Positions 8,703 to 18,130 are shown, counted from the first letter of the stretch. The stretch is DNA of 64,000 bases from Lachnospiraceae bacterium (GCA_014804695.1 JAAUZJ010000002.1:16603-80602); one strand, 5' to 3'. Notes: generated by a model not told the origin, from the sequence alone. Made by a program: numbers and translations.

Positions 8703-10517
8703 ATGGCTATTGGTTATTTAACGATACAGGCACGGGTTGCCGATGACGCCGTTGCGCTAGAGGGCGTAAATATTCAGATTCTTGACGATAAGGGGCGAAG
8801 CGTTTATCAGCTTGTTACTGATGAAAACGGAGAGGCTCCTATGGTCTCTTTAGAGACAGTTGATGCAAGTCTTTCTCTAAATCCAAATTATATAGGAAAT
8901 CCATATGTAAGCTATGATGTGTTTGCGCAGGCGGAAGGGTTTGAACCCCTTTATATTGCGGGAATTCCCATATATGAAGGGCAGACCGCTGTTTTACCGC
9001 TTACACTGTCTCCGAATCAGGAAATTGGACGAAGCGGCGATATTACAAGGATTGAGATTGAAAAACCGGCGGCTTCAAGGCGTGAACCGCATTTTCAGCA
9101 GGCGCCAATTGATGAGCCCCGTATACTGAGACAGGTAGTTATTCCTAACCAGATAACCGTACATCTTGGTACACCGGCGTCTTCGGCATCCAATATTAAG
9201 GTATCTTTTCCTGATTATGTAAAAAACGTGGCGAGTAGTGAAATATATCCAACCTGGCCGGATTCATCTCTTAGAGCTAATATTTATGCCATTATTACAT
9301 TCGCGTTAAATCGTATTTTTACAGAATGGTATAGGAGTCAGGGCTATAATTATGATATTACAAACAGCACCGCATACGATCAGGCCTTTGTATACGGAAG
9401 ACCGATTTATGAATCGATCAGTGAAATTGTGGATGAAATATTTAACGAGTATGTGAGAAGGGCAGGACAGAATGCCCCGTATTTTACTTCTTTTTGTAAC
9501 GGCAGCAGTGTTACCTGCGCAGGATTGTCACAGTGGGGTACTGTTACATTAGCACAGCGTGGACTTACGCCGCTTCAGATTTTGCGTTCTTATTATCCTA
9601 ACGATGTGGAAATTGCTACGGCTTCGGCAGTTACCGGAGTATTGTCTTCTTATCCCGGAACAGCCTTAAAGATAGGAAGCGGAGGGTTGGATGTACAGAC
9701 CATTCAGACATATTTAGAAAGAATACGAAAAAATTATCCGGCAATTCCGGCTATTACCGATGCGGTGGGAGTATTTGGCCAAAGCACATACGCTGCGGTA
9801 AAAAAATTTCAGAGTATTTTTAGCCTTAGTGCGGATGGTATTGTCGGGAAAGCTACGTGGTATAAACTTTCTAAGGTATATGCTGCGGTAACGAGACTTG
9901 CGGAGCTTGACAGCGAAGGAAATACTCTTGGGATAGGAACTGTGCCCCCAAGTACGGTGCTGCGCCAGGGTTCGTCCGGAAATGATGTGCTTACGCTACA
10001 GTATATTCTTGATGTTATTTCGCAGTTCTATCCAACTATTCCAAGTGTCTCACAGGATGGCAGCTTTGGCGCTGCAACAAAGCAGGCTGTAGTTGCTTTT
10101 CAACAGATGATGCAGCTAAATCCTGACGGTATTGTAGGAAGCGCCACATGGCAGGCTCTTTATGATGTCTACCTTGGTATTCAGGAAAATGTACCGTCTA
10201 CAGGTACGGGTTCGGGTTACACTGAATATACAGTACGCTCAGGGGATACGTTGTGGCTGATAGCTCAGAGGTATGGAACTACTGTGGATGAGATTAAGAG
10301 ACTGAACGGATTGACAAGTAATACGTTAAATATTGGGCAGGTGTTAAAAATCCCAGGTACTGCGGGAAGTTCCTACTTTCAATATACGGTTCGTTCGGGG
10401 GATACGTTATGGCTGTTAGCCAATAGATTTGGAACTACGGTGGATGCGATTAAAAACCTGAATGGGCTTAGGAGTAATGAATTGAGCATCGGACAGGTGC
10501 TGAAGATTCCGCAGTGA
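8703..10517 (+). CDS. SleC-like protein: SpoIID-type domain, two PG-binding domains, two LysM domains
   Basis: Probable peptidoglycan-acting protein of 604 residues. Residues 1-100 form a beta-sandwich like the N-terminus of clostridial spore cortex-lytic enzyme SleC. Residues 150-305 resemble the SpoIID-type lytic domain, with TFALNRIFTEWYRSQGYNYD and a later GLSQWG. PG_binding_1 repeats follow at about 318-400 and 425-500, each ending DG.VG.ATW. LysM modules occupy 512-556 and 562-604 and are clearly duplicates (both have YTVRSGDTLWL). No signal peptide is seen, which fits a mother-cell or lysis-released protein. Whether this organism sporulates cannot be told from the window. Confidence 0.8.
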   Translation: MAIGYLTIQARVADDAVALEGVNIQILDDKGRSVYQLVTDENGEAPMVSLETVDASLSLNPNYIGNPYVSYDVFAQAEGFEPLYIAGIPIYEGQTAVLPLTLSPNQEIGRSGDITRIEIEKPAASRREPHFQQAPIDEPRILRQVVIPNQITVHLGTPASSASNIKVSFPDYVKNVASSEIYPTWPDSSLRANIYAIITFALNRIFTEWYRSQGYNYDITNSTAYDQAFVYGRPIYESISEIVDEIFNEYVRRAGQNAPYFTSFCNGSSVTCAGLSQWGTVTLAQRGLTPLQILRSYYPNDVEIATASAVTGVLSSYPGTALKIGSGGLDVQTIQTYLERIRKNYPAIPAITDAVGVFGQSTYAAVKKFQSIFSLSADGIVGKATWYKLSKVYAAVTRLAELDSEGNTLGIGTVPPSTVLRQGSSGNDVLTLQYILDVISQFYPTIPSVSQDGSFGAATKQAVVAFQQMMQLNPDGIVGSATWQALYDVYLGIQENVPSTGTGSGYTEYTVRSGDTLWLIAQRYGTTVDEIKRLNGLTSNTLNIGQVLKIPGTAGSSYFQYTVRSGDTLWLLANRFGTTVDAIKNLNGLRSNELSIGQVLKIPQ

Positions 10518-10525
10518 GTTGAATA

Positions 10526-10555
10526 ATGGGATAATAACATGTGTTATCATCCCAT
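10526..10555. terminator. Bidirectional hairpin between convergent genes
   Basis: ATGGGAT-containing 14-base arms (10526-10539 and 10542-10555) pair with a 2-base loop. It lies between the stop of the SleC-like gene and the 3' end of the small minus-strand gene, whose TGA is inside the hairpin. T-runs on either side are poor. Confidence 0.5.
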
Positions 10556-10798
10556 AACATCTTTAAACTCTTCCTGAAACTGTGTTTCTGCCTTGACAGC
10601 AACCTCACTTGCCAAGTCCATATACAGGATGAAGACGTCTTCGACGGACATTCCTTTTTCATTGGCAATTTCTTCCATGATGGGCTTTAGGGCCTCAAGC
10701 TGGGAGGAAATTGGGGTTTTCTGTGGGTCGATATCGGCGAGAACTTTTTCGGAGTAAGTGTTGATTCTGTGGAGGAGTTCTGCGTTTTCTGGAGTCAT
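10547..10798 (-). CDS. Small acidic hypothetical protein, 83 residues
   Basis: Family not recognised. The product is helical and acidic, without cysteines or a signal peptide (EEIANEKGMSVEDVF, LYMDLASEVAVKAE). A good ribosome site (AAAGGAAG) stands eight bases before the ATG on the minus strand, which argues for a real gene. It converges with the SleC-like gene and diverges from the DUF1015 gene. A 12-bp inverted repeat lies just upstream (10834-10885) and may belong to its leader or operator. Confidence 0.65.
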   Translation of the reverse strand: MTPENAELLHRINTYSEKVLADIDPQKTPISSQLEALKPIMEEIANEKGMSVEDVFILYMDLASEVAVKAETQFQEEFKDVMG

Positions 10799-10833
10799 AT
10801 TTGGGTCACTTCCTTTGCTTGTTATTGGTTAGG

Positions 10834-10885
10834 CCAGTTCATCCGCGCATGATTTGCCATACAAATTAAGCTCCGGATGAACTGG
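10834..10885. repeat. Perfect 12-bp inverted repeat in a divergent intergenic region
   Basis: CCAGTTCATCCG (10834-10845) and CGGATGAACTGG (10874-10885) are exact complements separated by 28 bases. It sits between the divergent small gene and DUF1015 gene. No T-run follows on either strand, so an operator or a leader hairpin is more likely than a terminator. Confidence 0.5.
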
Positions 10886-10988
10886 TTGAGATTATTTTAT
10901 CACTGTATGCTTGTGTTGGACAAGTATATTTGTTAAAATAAAAAATATGAGTAACAAATTTTGGTAATAATACGACAGGAGACAGCTT

Positions 10989-12230
10989 ATGGCTAATATA
11001 ATTCCTTTTAAGGCAATCAGACCCAGAACAGACCTGATAGAAAAAATTGCGGCGCTTCCATATGATGTATACAGCCGTGAAGAAGCAAGGGAGAAAGTGA
11101 AAGATGACGCCTACACCTTTTTGCGCATTGACAGGCCGGAGACGCAGTTTCCGGAAGATTATGATATGTATGCGCCGGAAGTGTATGAGAAAGCAAAAGA
11201 GCTTTTGAATAAGATGATAGAAGATGGGGAGTTCATTACTGAGGATAAGCCTGCTTACTATGTATATGAGTTGGTGATGGGCGGAAGGTCGCAGACAGGA
11301 ATCGGAGCCTGTGCATCAGTAGATGATTATGAGAATCAGGTGATTAAGAAACACGAGAATACCAGAGCGGATAAAGAGGCTGACAGAATCCGCCATGTGG
11401 ATGTATGTAATGCGCAGACCGGTCCTATCTTTCTGGCATACAGGGGAAGAGAGGATATTCAGGCGCAGGTGGATAAGGCTAAGGAGAAACCGCCGGTTTA
11501 TGATTTTACTGCCGATGACGGAATAATACATAGGGTGTGGATCATTGATGACGAAGAGGCTGTAGCGGCTATCAGGGATGGTTTTGCCAAGGTGGATTCG
11601 GTCTATATTGCGGACGGACATCACAGATGTGCATCCGCGGTCAGGGTTTCACAGAAGAGGAGAGAACAGAATAATGATTATACCGGTAATGAGGAATTTA
11701 ATTATTTTCTTTCAGTAATTTTCCCTGATGACCAGTTATATATAATGGATTATAACAGGGTTTTAAAATCCCTGAACGGATATACCGAGGAAGAATTTCT
11801 TGCAAAGACTATGGAAATTTTTGATGTGCAAAGGGTAGGCGGTACTCCGTACCGTCCTGCTAAAAAAGGTGAAATCGGGATGTTTTTAAAAGATACGTGG
11901 TATAAACTATCGGTAAAGGATGAAATGCTTGAAAACGATCCGGTGAAGGACTTAGACGTGGCAATTTTGCAAAATTACTTATTGGAGCCGGTGCTTGGCA
12001 TTTTAGATCCAAAGAGCGACGGAAGAATCGACTTTGTCGGCGGAATACGAGGGCTTAATGAGTTGGAGAGAAGGGTTCATACGGACTGTAAGGTGGCGTT
12101 TGCCATGCATCCGACGAGTATCCATGAGCTGTTTGCGGTATCTGATGCCGGTAAATTGATGCCGCCCAAATCAACATGGTTTGAGCCTAAGCTGCGAAGC
12201 GGGATATTAATACATTCGTTGGAAGAATAA
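10989..12230 (+). CDS. DUF1015 family protein, candidate serine kinase
   Basis: 413 residues, full length for DUF1015 (Pfam family named from memory). The start is supported by ACAGGAGA before the ATG. The strongest motif is ADGHHR at 208-213, which resembles the motif of ParB/sulfiredoxin-fold enzymes, including free serine kinases. With serC-serA less than 3 kb upstream, a role in phosphoserine metabolism is a reasonable inference, but the sequence alone does not prove it. glgB follows after 42 bases and is probably co-transcribed. A TTTGTTA/TAACAAA inverted repeat lies in the upstream region. Confidence 0.75.
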   Translation: MANIIPFKAIRPRTDLIEKIAALPYDVYSREEAREKVKDDAYTFLRIDRPETQFPEDYDMYAPEVYEKAKELLNKMIEDGEFITEDKPAYYVYELVMGGRSQTGIGACASVDDYENQVIKKHENTRADKEADRIRHVDVCNAQTGPIFLAYRGREDIQAQVDKAKEKPPVYDFTADDGIIHRVWIIDDEEAVAAIRDGFAKVDSVYIADGHHRCASAVRVSQKRREQNNDYTGNEEFNYFLSVIFPDDQLYIMDYNRVLKSLNGYTEEEFLAKTMEIFDVQRVGGTPYRPAKKGEIGMFLKDTWYKLSVKDEMLENDPVKDLDVAILQNYLLEPVLGILDPKSDGRIDFVGGIRGLNELERRVHTDCKVAFAMHPTSIHELFAVSDAGKLMPPKSTWFEPKLRSGILIHSLEE

Positions 12231-12272
12231 ACAATTTATATGAGTCCGAAAACAGGACAGATAGGAGAGAGA

Positions 12273-14726
12273 ATGAATAAAAAGCTTTATAAGTTAATGA
12301 ACTGGGCGGAAATAGAGGGGATAATTTATTCTGAGGAAGACGACCCGCATCACATACTTGGGGCGCATGTTGTCGGAAGCAATGTTCTTATTCAGGCATT
12401 TTTTCCCGGAGCTAAGGCAGTGCGCGTACAGATGGAGGAAGAGGATAAGAGTCATAGAATGGAATGTGTTGACGAGGCAGGATTTTTTGTGGCGCTGCTT
12501 ACAGGCAAGACTATTAAGCCTTATGAATATATAGTGGAATATGAAGACGGTGCTTTGAAAAAGGTCAAAGACCCGTATAACTTTAAACCGCAGATTACTA
12601 AACGTGATACCGAGAAGTTTAATTCTGGAATCCATTATACCATATATGAAAAATTAGGCGCGCACCCTATGACGATAGATGGAGTGGATGGAATTTATTT
12701 TGCTGTATGGGCGCCTAATGCGCTGCGTGTCAGCGCGGTCGGGGATTTTAACGGCTGGGACGGAAGAACGCACCAGATGAGAAGATTGTGGGATTCGGGA
12801 ATTTTTGAAATTTTTATTCCGGAAGCCAAAGTGGGAGACTGCTATAAGTTCGAAATAAAGGCCAAGGGCGGGCTTATTTATCTGAAGGCTGATCCTTATG
12901 CTTTCGGCCAGCAGCTTCGTCCGGATACCGCTTCTGTTGTAAGGGAGATTGATGGCTTTGAATGGAGCGATACGAAGTGGATGAAGAACCGTAAGAAGGT
13001 TCAGGCAGTTAATGCACCGATGAGTATCTACGAGCTGTATCTTGGTTCTTTTGCTAAGCCGGATGATGAGAGCCCATACCTAAATTACAGAGAGCTTGCA
13101 CCGAAGATCATTTCTTATGTCAAAAAGATGAATTATACACATATTGAGCTGATGCCCGTCATGGAACATCCACTGGACGGTTCATGGGGATATCAGGTGA
13201 TCGGATATTATGCACCGACGGCACGTTACGGCACGGCGGAAGATTTTATGTATTTTATGAATGAAATGCATAAGGCTGAAATCGGGGTTATCTTAGACTG
13301 GGTACCGGCGCATTTCCCGCGTGATACGCATGGACTTTCCAATTTTGACGGTACATGCCTTTATGAGCATGCAGACCCAAGACAGGGCAGCCACCCACAT
13401 TGGGGAACGCTCATATATAACTATGGCAGACCGGAGGTTAAGAATTATCTTATCGCCAACGCGCTTTACTGGATAGAGCATTATCACGCAGACGGAATCC
13501 GTATGGACGCTGTTGCTTCAATGCTTTATTTAGACTATGGCAAGAACAGCGGCGAATGGGTAGCCAATATTTACGGCGGCAATGAGAACCTTGAAGCGGT
13601 AGAGTTTTTGAAACACTTGAATTCCATTGTTAAAAAGAGGGATGAGGGTGTGCTTATGATAGCGGAAGAGTCAACGGCATGGCCTAAGATAACAGGAGAT
13701 CTGGATGATGACGGCTTGGGCTTTGACCTTAAATGGAATATGGGATTTATGAATGATTATTTAAGTTATATTAAAAATGATCCGTATTTCCGTTCGGGAT
13801 GTCACAACAATCTGACGTTCAGCATGATTTATGCATACAGCGAGAACTTTGTGCTCGTATTTTCACATGACGAAGTTGTTCATGGCAAGGCTACTCTGCT
13901 TGGCAAGATGCCGGGAGAGCGGGGAGACCAGTTTGCAAACTTACGTTTAACCTATGCATATATGATGACACATCCCGGTAAGAAACTGCTTTTTATGGGT
14001 CAGGATATTGGAGAATATGACGAGTGGAACGAGGCGCGCGCAGTAGAATGGGAACTGCTTGATAATACTGAACACAAGAAGTTAAACAAGCTGGTTGCAG
14101 ATTTGAATAAGATGTATACAACCGTTCCGGCAATGTATGAAAAGGATGATTCGTGGGAGGGCTTTGAGTGGATCAACTGCATTACACCGCAGGCATGTAT
14201 GCTTTCATATCTTCGTAAGGCAGAAAAGATTGAAGATACTCTGGTAGTTGTAGCTAACTTTGCAGGCACGAAACAGGAATTTACCGTAGGCGTTCCGTAT
14301 GAAGGAAAATATAAGGAGATTCTTAACACGGATGCAGTTTCTTACGGCGGAAGCGGCATAGTTAATACTAAAGAGAAGCACAGTATTGATAAAGAGTGGG
14401 ACGGAAAACCATATGCAATTGAGATGGTCAGCGCACCGCTGTCACTAAGCATCTTCTCTTATACACCTTATACTCCGCAGGAAAAAGCAGAGATTGACAA
14501 GGCAAAGGCAGAGGCAATCCGTAAGGCTAAAGAGGAAGAAGAGAAAAGAGTCGCAAAAGAACTGGCACGGGTTACTGCATTAGAGGCCAAGGAAGCCAAG
14601 GAAGTGGCAAAGAAGGCAATGAAAGAGGCTGAAGAAAAAGCAAAGGCTGCAAATGAAGCTGCGGAGAAACTTAAGAAGATTACCGAGAGGGAAAAGAAGA
14701 GAGCGCAGGAGAAGAAGGAGAGGTAA
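12273..14726 (+). CDS. glgB: 1,4-alpha-glucan (glycogen) branching enzyme with charged C-terminal tail
   Basis: Makes alpha-1,6 branches in glycogen. The ATG at 12273 has AGGAGAG in place; an in-frame ATG at 12240 has none. The 817 residues hold a CBM48-type N-terminal region, then the GH13 catalytic barrel. The nucleophile is D412 (GIRMDAVASM), the acid/base E465 (AEEST), and region IV reads FSHDEVVHGK. The last 80 residues or so after the C-terminal beta domain are almost only K, E, A and R and predict a long coiled coil, unlike typical GlgB, which stops near 640-730 residues. Confidence 0.95.
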   Translation: MNKKLYKLMNWAEIEGIIYSEEDDPHHILGAHVVGSNVLIQAFFPGAKAVRVQMEEEDKSHRMECVDEAGFFVALLTGKTIKPYEYIVEYEDGALKKVKDPYNFKPQITKRDTEKFNSGIHYTIYEKLGAHPMTIDGVDGIYFAVWAPNALRVSAVGDFNGWDGRTHQMRRLWDSGIFEIFIPEAKVGDCYKFEIKAKGGLIYLKADPYAFGQQLRPDTASVVREIDGFEWSDTKWMKNRKKVQAVNAPMSIYELYLGSFAKPDDESPYLNYRELAPKIISYVKKMNYTHIELMPVMEHPLDGSWGYQVIGYYAPTARYGTAEDFMYFMNEMHKAEIGVILDWVPAHFPRDTHGLSNFDGTCLYEHADPRQGSHPHWGTLIYNYGRPEVKNYLIANALYWIEHYHADGIRMDAVASMLYLDYGKNSGEWVANIYGGNENLEAVEFLKHLNSIVKKRDEGVLMIAEESTAWPKITGDLDDDGLGFDLKWNMGFMNDYLSYIKNDPYFRSGCHNNLTFSMIYAYSENFVLVFSHDEVVHGKATLLGKMPGERGDQFANLRLTYAYMMTHPGKKLLFMGQDIGEYDEWNEARAVEWELLDNTEHKKLNKLVADLNKMYTTVPAMYEKDDSWEGFEWINCITPQACMLSYLRKAEKIEDTLVVVANFAGTKQEFTVGVPYEGKYKEILNTDAVSYGGSGIVNTKEKHSIDKEWDGKPYAIEMVSAPLSLSIFSYTPYTPQEKAEIDKAKAEAIRKAKEEEEKRVAKELARVTALEAKEAKEVAKKAMKEAEEKAKAANEAAEKLKKITEREKKRAQEKKER

Positions 14727-14827
14727 TTTGCGAAAAGCCGGGTTTCAAGACGGCCGTTGCGCAATTGGAGAAATATAGAGGAGAAGATAAAGAGTAAGAA
14801 AACGTTCATATAGCGCATAAGATTATA

Positions 14828-14894
14828 GGGTGAAAAATAAATTTTTCACCCGCAAGTTTGTGCTTACGCCCAAACTCGCAGGTTGAGTAAGAAT
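14828..14894 (+). repeat. Two-hairpin intergenic repeat, full copy
   Basis: First hairpin GGGTGAAAAA/TTTTTCACCC, then GCAAGTTTG.../CAAACTCGC, then a conserved tail AGGTTGAGTAAGAAT. Nearly identical to the copies at 28882 and 30315. It lies between glgB and the MscS gene. Confidence 0.8.
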
Positions 14895-14917
14895 GAGGGA
14901 ATATAATCGGAGGCGTT

Positions 14918-15790
14918 ATGTTTGATACTGCTATATCGGAAATAAAGGCAATGACAGGTGAAGAGATAGACGTGGGAATGATTGAAGCATATTTGCAAAG
15001 GCTGCCGGAGACGGCGATGCGGTTTGGAATAAGGGTAGTGTTAGCTTTAGTGGTATTCCTTATCGGAGCGCAGCTTATTAAGCTTGTGTGTAAAATCCTT
15101 AAAAAGTCCTTAGAGCGTGGAAACGCGGACGTGGGAGTGATACAGTTTCTTGGCTCCTTTGTCAGGATTGCATTATATATAATATTGATATTTTTCCTGG
15201 CGACAGGGTTTGGACTGGATGCGGCAAGCGTGGTGGCGCTGCTTGGTTCCGCCGGTGTGGCGATAGGTCTTGCCATACAGGGAAGCCTTTCTAATCTGGC
15301 CGGCGGCGTTCTGATTCTGCTGCTTCGCCCGTTTAAGGTGGGAGATTATATTATTGCCGGAAACGGAAACGAGGGAACCGTAACGGAGATGCAGATTTTT
15401 TATACCAAGTTAGTTACGGCGGATAACAGGCTGGTGATCATTCCAAACGGCGAGCTCTCCAATTCCAGTATGATCAATGCAAGCGCAATGGAGAGGAGAC
15501 GTATTGATATACCGGTGGGAATTTCATATGATGCCGATATAAAGACGGCCAGAGACGTTCTTATGAAGGTGCTTGAGGAAGATGATAATGTACTTAAAGA
15601 GCAGGATAGAAAAGTATTCGTTGATTCGTTAGGAGACAGTGCGGTAGTATTAGGGGTTCGCTGTTATGCGCCATCGGAGTATTACTGGGATACTAAGTGG
15701 CGGCTTACGGAGAACATAAAATATGCTCTTGACGGGGCCGGAATAACGATTCCGTACAATCAATTGGATGTGCATCTGGATAAGGAATAG
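14918..15790 (+). CDS. Small-conductance mechanosensitive channel (MscS family)
   Basis: Inner-membrane channel opened by membrane tension in hypo-osmotic shock. The 290 residues hold three membrane helices (about 30-50, 70-95, 105-130). The pore-lining TM3 is rich in glycine and alanine (VALLGSAGVAIGLAIQGSLS), the LRPFKVGDYI beta-domain motif follows, and the soluble C-terminal domain ends the protein. GGAGG stands just before the ATG. A hairpin repeat copy separates it from glgB. Confidence 0.93.
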   Translation: MFDTAISEIKAMTGEEIDVGMIEAYLQRLPETAMRFGIRVVLALVVFLIGAQLIKLVCKILKKSLERGNADVGVIQFLGSFVRIALYIILIFFLATGFGLDAASVVALLGSAGVAIGLAIQGSLSNLAGGVLILLLRPFKVGDYIIAGNGNEGTVTEMQIFYTKLVTADNRLVIIPNGELSNSSMINASAMERRRIDIPVGISYDADIKTARDVLMKVLEEDDNVLKEQDRKVFVDSLGDSAVVLGVRCYAPSEYYWDTKWRLTENIKYALDGAGITIPYNQLDVHLDKE

Positions 15791-15848
15791 TATGTTGGAT
15801 TCGCAGTCGGATTAAGAGTAAATTTTTTATACAAAAAATAATTATATC

Positions 15849-15877
15849 TTGCCAAAAATTAAATTACCCATTATAAT
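15849..15877 (+). promoter_or_regulatory. Promoter of tRNA-Thr
   Basis: TTGCCA (15849-15854), a 17-base spacer and TATAAT (15872-15877), 19 bases before the mature tRNA 5' end. Confidence 0.7.
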
Positions 15878-15896
15878 AATTTGTGTTTAGAAATAA

Positions 15897-15969
15897 GCTG
15901 GAATAGCGCAGTCGGTAGCGCAACTGATTCGTAATCAGTAGGTCGAGGGTTCGAGTCCCTTTTCCAGCT
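15897..15969 (+). tRNA. tRNA-Thr (anticodon CGU)
   Basis: Acceptor stem GCTGGAA (15897-15903) pairs with TTCCAGC (15962-15968). The D-arm is GCGC/GCGC, the anticodon loop TTCGTAA gives CGU, reading ACG codons, and the T-arm contains GGTTCGAGTCC. CCA is not encoded. A T-run directly after the gene may end the transcript. Confidence 0.95.
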
Positions 15970-16007
15970 TTTTTTAATTTCTAAATAAATTTACATAAAA
16001 CATGATA

Positions 16008-16036
16008 TTGACTAATATATTTTGTAAGTATATAAT
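16008..16036 (+). promoter_or_regulatory. Promoter of the chemotaxis receptor gene
   Basis: TTGACT (16008-16013), 17 bases, TATAAT (16031-16036). The predicted leader is about 120 bases and contains a small hairpin GTTATC/GGATAAC. Confidence 0.7.
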
Positions 16037-16162
16037 ATTCATAATCGGATAAAAGCGGCGGAAAATTACAGGACATTAAGATTATTTGTTATTGTACATT
16101 GGTTATCTCAGGATAACTTTATGGTATAACATTATGGTAAAACATAAGGAGGAAAAAGGGAA

Positions 16163-17872
16163 ATGGGTAGCAAATTGGGAAAGTATCGTATTAAAGACCG
16201 GCTGGTGCGTGCATTTATCTTTGCAGCAGGTATTCCGGCAGCAGTGGCAGTATTGGTGTTGGGTGTTTTGATCGCGGTAGCGCTGATTTATTCAAATGCG
16301 CTGACTAATTACGGTTTTGCACAGGGCGATGTAGGCAAAACATTGACTTATTTTGCTGAGACACGTTCGGCATTGCGGGCAGTTATCGGATTTGATGATG
16401 AGACTTTCATACAAACGCAGTTAACCTCACATCAAGAGAGTAAGGAACAGTTTGAGCAGAGTTTTGCTGATTTAGAGCAGTATATGGTATCGGATGCTAA
16501 TAAGGAAATATATAAAAGCATTTCCGGTAAATTAGATGACTATTGGAAACTTGATAATGAAATTATAGAGTTAGGTGCAACTCCCGATGCGGAGCTTTCA
16601 AAACAGGCACAGAACATGGCTTCAACCGATCTGAGGCCGGCGTATCAGGAGATTGAAGATCTGTTGACACAGATCATGGATATTAAGGTTGAACGTGGAA
16701 ACAGCATATCAAGTACTATGTTTATCGTTTGTATAGCGCTGGTTATTCTGAGTGCTTTAGCAATCGTTTTCGCATTAACCAAGTCCATCAGTCTTGGTAG
16801 GGCTATTGCAGATAGTGTATCCAAGCCGTTGCAGGCTCTTGGAGAGAGGTTAGAAGGTTTTGCCCAGGGTGATTTGTCTACAGGTTTCCCTGAAGTAGAG
16901 ACGGAAGACGAGGTTTCCGATATGGTAGCTGCGGCAAAAGATATGGCCGGAGAGCTTGAATTTATCATAAGCGATATGGAATATACCTTAGGCGAGATGG
17001 CAAATTCAAATTATACGATAAGTTCAAGAGACAGCTCAAGATACATGGGTGACTTCCAGCAGTTGTATGAATCATCCAAACAGTTGAAATATGGTATGAT
17101 AGATACGATGCGTTTCATTGAAGAATCTTCCATACAGGTTACCGCAGGTGCAGGTAATCTTGCCGATACTTCTTTAAGTCTTGCAGAAGGCGCTACAGAA
17201 CAGGCAAGTGCGGTAGAAGAGCTTCAGGCAACAATTACAACAATTTCCGAAGCATCAGTACAGGCTGCTGAGAATGCGGAAAGTTCTTATCATCAGTCAC
17301 AGGAATATGCAGATGTAGCTGATAACAGCAGTGCTGATATCAGAGAGATGGTAGAAGCAATGTCACGTATCAATGATGCTTCTAAGAAGATTGGAAATAT
17401 TATTTCTGAAATTGAGAGCATTGCATCCCAGACAAACCTGCTTTCACTTAACGCTTCTATCGAGGCTGCAAGGGCAGGAGAGGCAGGACGTGGTTTCTCA
17501 GTTGTTGCAGACCAGATAAGACAGCTCGCAGAGCAGAGTAGTAAATCTGCAGTAGATACCAGAATGTTGATTGAAGGAGCTATGCTTGAGATTGACAACG
17601 GTAATAAAGTTGCAGATCGTGCAGTAGCATCTATTGAGACCGTAGTAGAAGGAATCAGAAAGATTGCTGCTTCTTCCAAAGATTTGAGTATTGTTTCTAA
17701 GAGCCAGGCAGAAACAATGAAGGAAGCTGAGGAAGGAATCAATCAGATTTCAGACGTTATCCAGACTAATGCGGCAGTTGCACAGGAGTCATCCGCAACC
17801 AGCCAGGAGTTGTCCGCATCGGCAGCTTCATTGGATGCACTTATTGCTAAGTTCAAATTGCCGGATAAATAA
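16163..17872 (+). CDS. Methyl-accepting chemotaxis protein
   Basis: Membrane receptor that feeds CheA. It has 569 residues. TM1 is about 17-43, followed by an outer helical ligand domain (44-185), TM2 (186-207), a HAMP region (about 208-270) and the cytoplasmic signalling rod. The hairpin tip is recognisable by SQTNLLSLNASIEAARAGEA and GRGFSVVADQIRQLAEQS. The start is supported by AAGGAGG. No che or flagellar genes are in the window, so the ligand and the array partners are unknown. A terminator follows. Confidence 0.95.
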   Translation: MGSKLGKYRIKDRLVRAFIFAAGIPAAVAVLVLGVLIAVALIYSNALTNYGFAQGDVGKTLTYFAETRSALRAVIGFDDETFIQTQLTSHQESKEQFEQSFADLEQYMVSDANKEIYKSISGKLDDYWKLDNEIIELGATPDAELSKQAQNMASTDLRPAYQEIEDLLTQIMDIKVERGNSISSTMFIVCIALVILSALAIVFALTKSISLGRAIADSVSKPLQALGERLEGFAQGDLSTGFPEVETEDEVSDMVAAAKDMAGELEFIISDMEYTLGEMANSNYTISSRDSSRYMGDFQQLYESSKQLKYGMIDTMRFIEESSIQVTAGAGNLADTSLSLAEGATEQASAVEELQATITTISEASVQAAENAESSYHQSQEYADVADNSSADIREMVEAMSRINDASKKIGNIISEIESIASQTNLLSLNASIEAARAGEAGRGFSVVADQIRQLAEQSSKSAVDTRMLIEGAMLEIDNGNKVADRAVASIETVVEGIRKIAASSKDLSIVSKSQAETMKEAEEGINQISDVIQTNAAVAQESSATSQELSASAASLDALIAKFKLPDK

Positions 17873-17902
17873 TACATAATAAGGTATAATTTAAGATATT
17901 AA

Positions 17903-17940
17903 AAAGCCTCTGGATCAGGGATGATTCAGAGGCTTTGATT
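17903..17940 (+). terminator. Terminator of the chemotaxis receptor gene
   Basis: A 10-bp stem AAAGCCTCTG (17903-17912) / CAGAGGCTTT (17927-17936) is followed by a T-rich stretch. Confidence 0.75.
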
Positions 17941-18020
17941 TTATATGATCAGAAAATAAAAAATGCCAAAAAACCTTAATTTTTCAGCACTTTCGGGTTG
18001 GGCTATTCATTTAAGAATAA

Positions 18021-18092
18021 CAGCTCGTAGGGGAATCGAACCCCTGTTTCCGCCGTGAGAGGGCGGCGTCTTAACCGCTTGACCAACGAGCC
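18021..18092 (-). tRNA. tRNA-Glu (anticodon CUC)
   Basis: On the minus strand the acceptor arm is GGCTCGT / ACGAGCT (first pair G-U). The D-arm region is TGGTCAAGCGGTTAAGA, the anticodon stem CCGCC/GGCGG encloses CTCTCAC (anticodon CUC, GAG codons), and the T-arm contains GGGGTTCGATTCCCC. CCA is not encoded. An upstream TATAAT on the minus strand lies inside an inverted repeat (AACACTTG 18101-18108, CAAGTGTT 18138-18145). Confidence 0.93.
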
Positions 18093-18130
18093 ATATAACT
18101 AACACTTGATTATTCTATTATAGATTGGAT

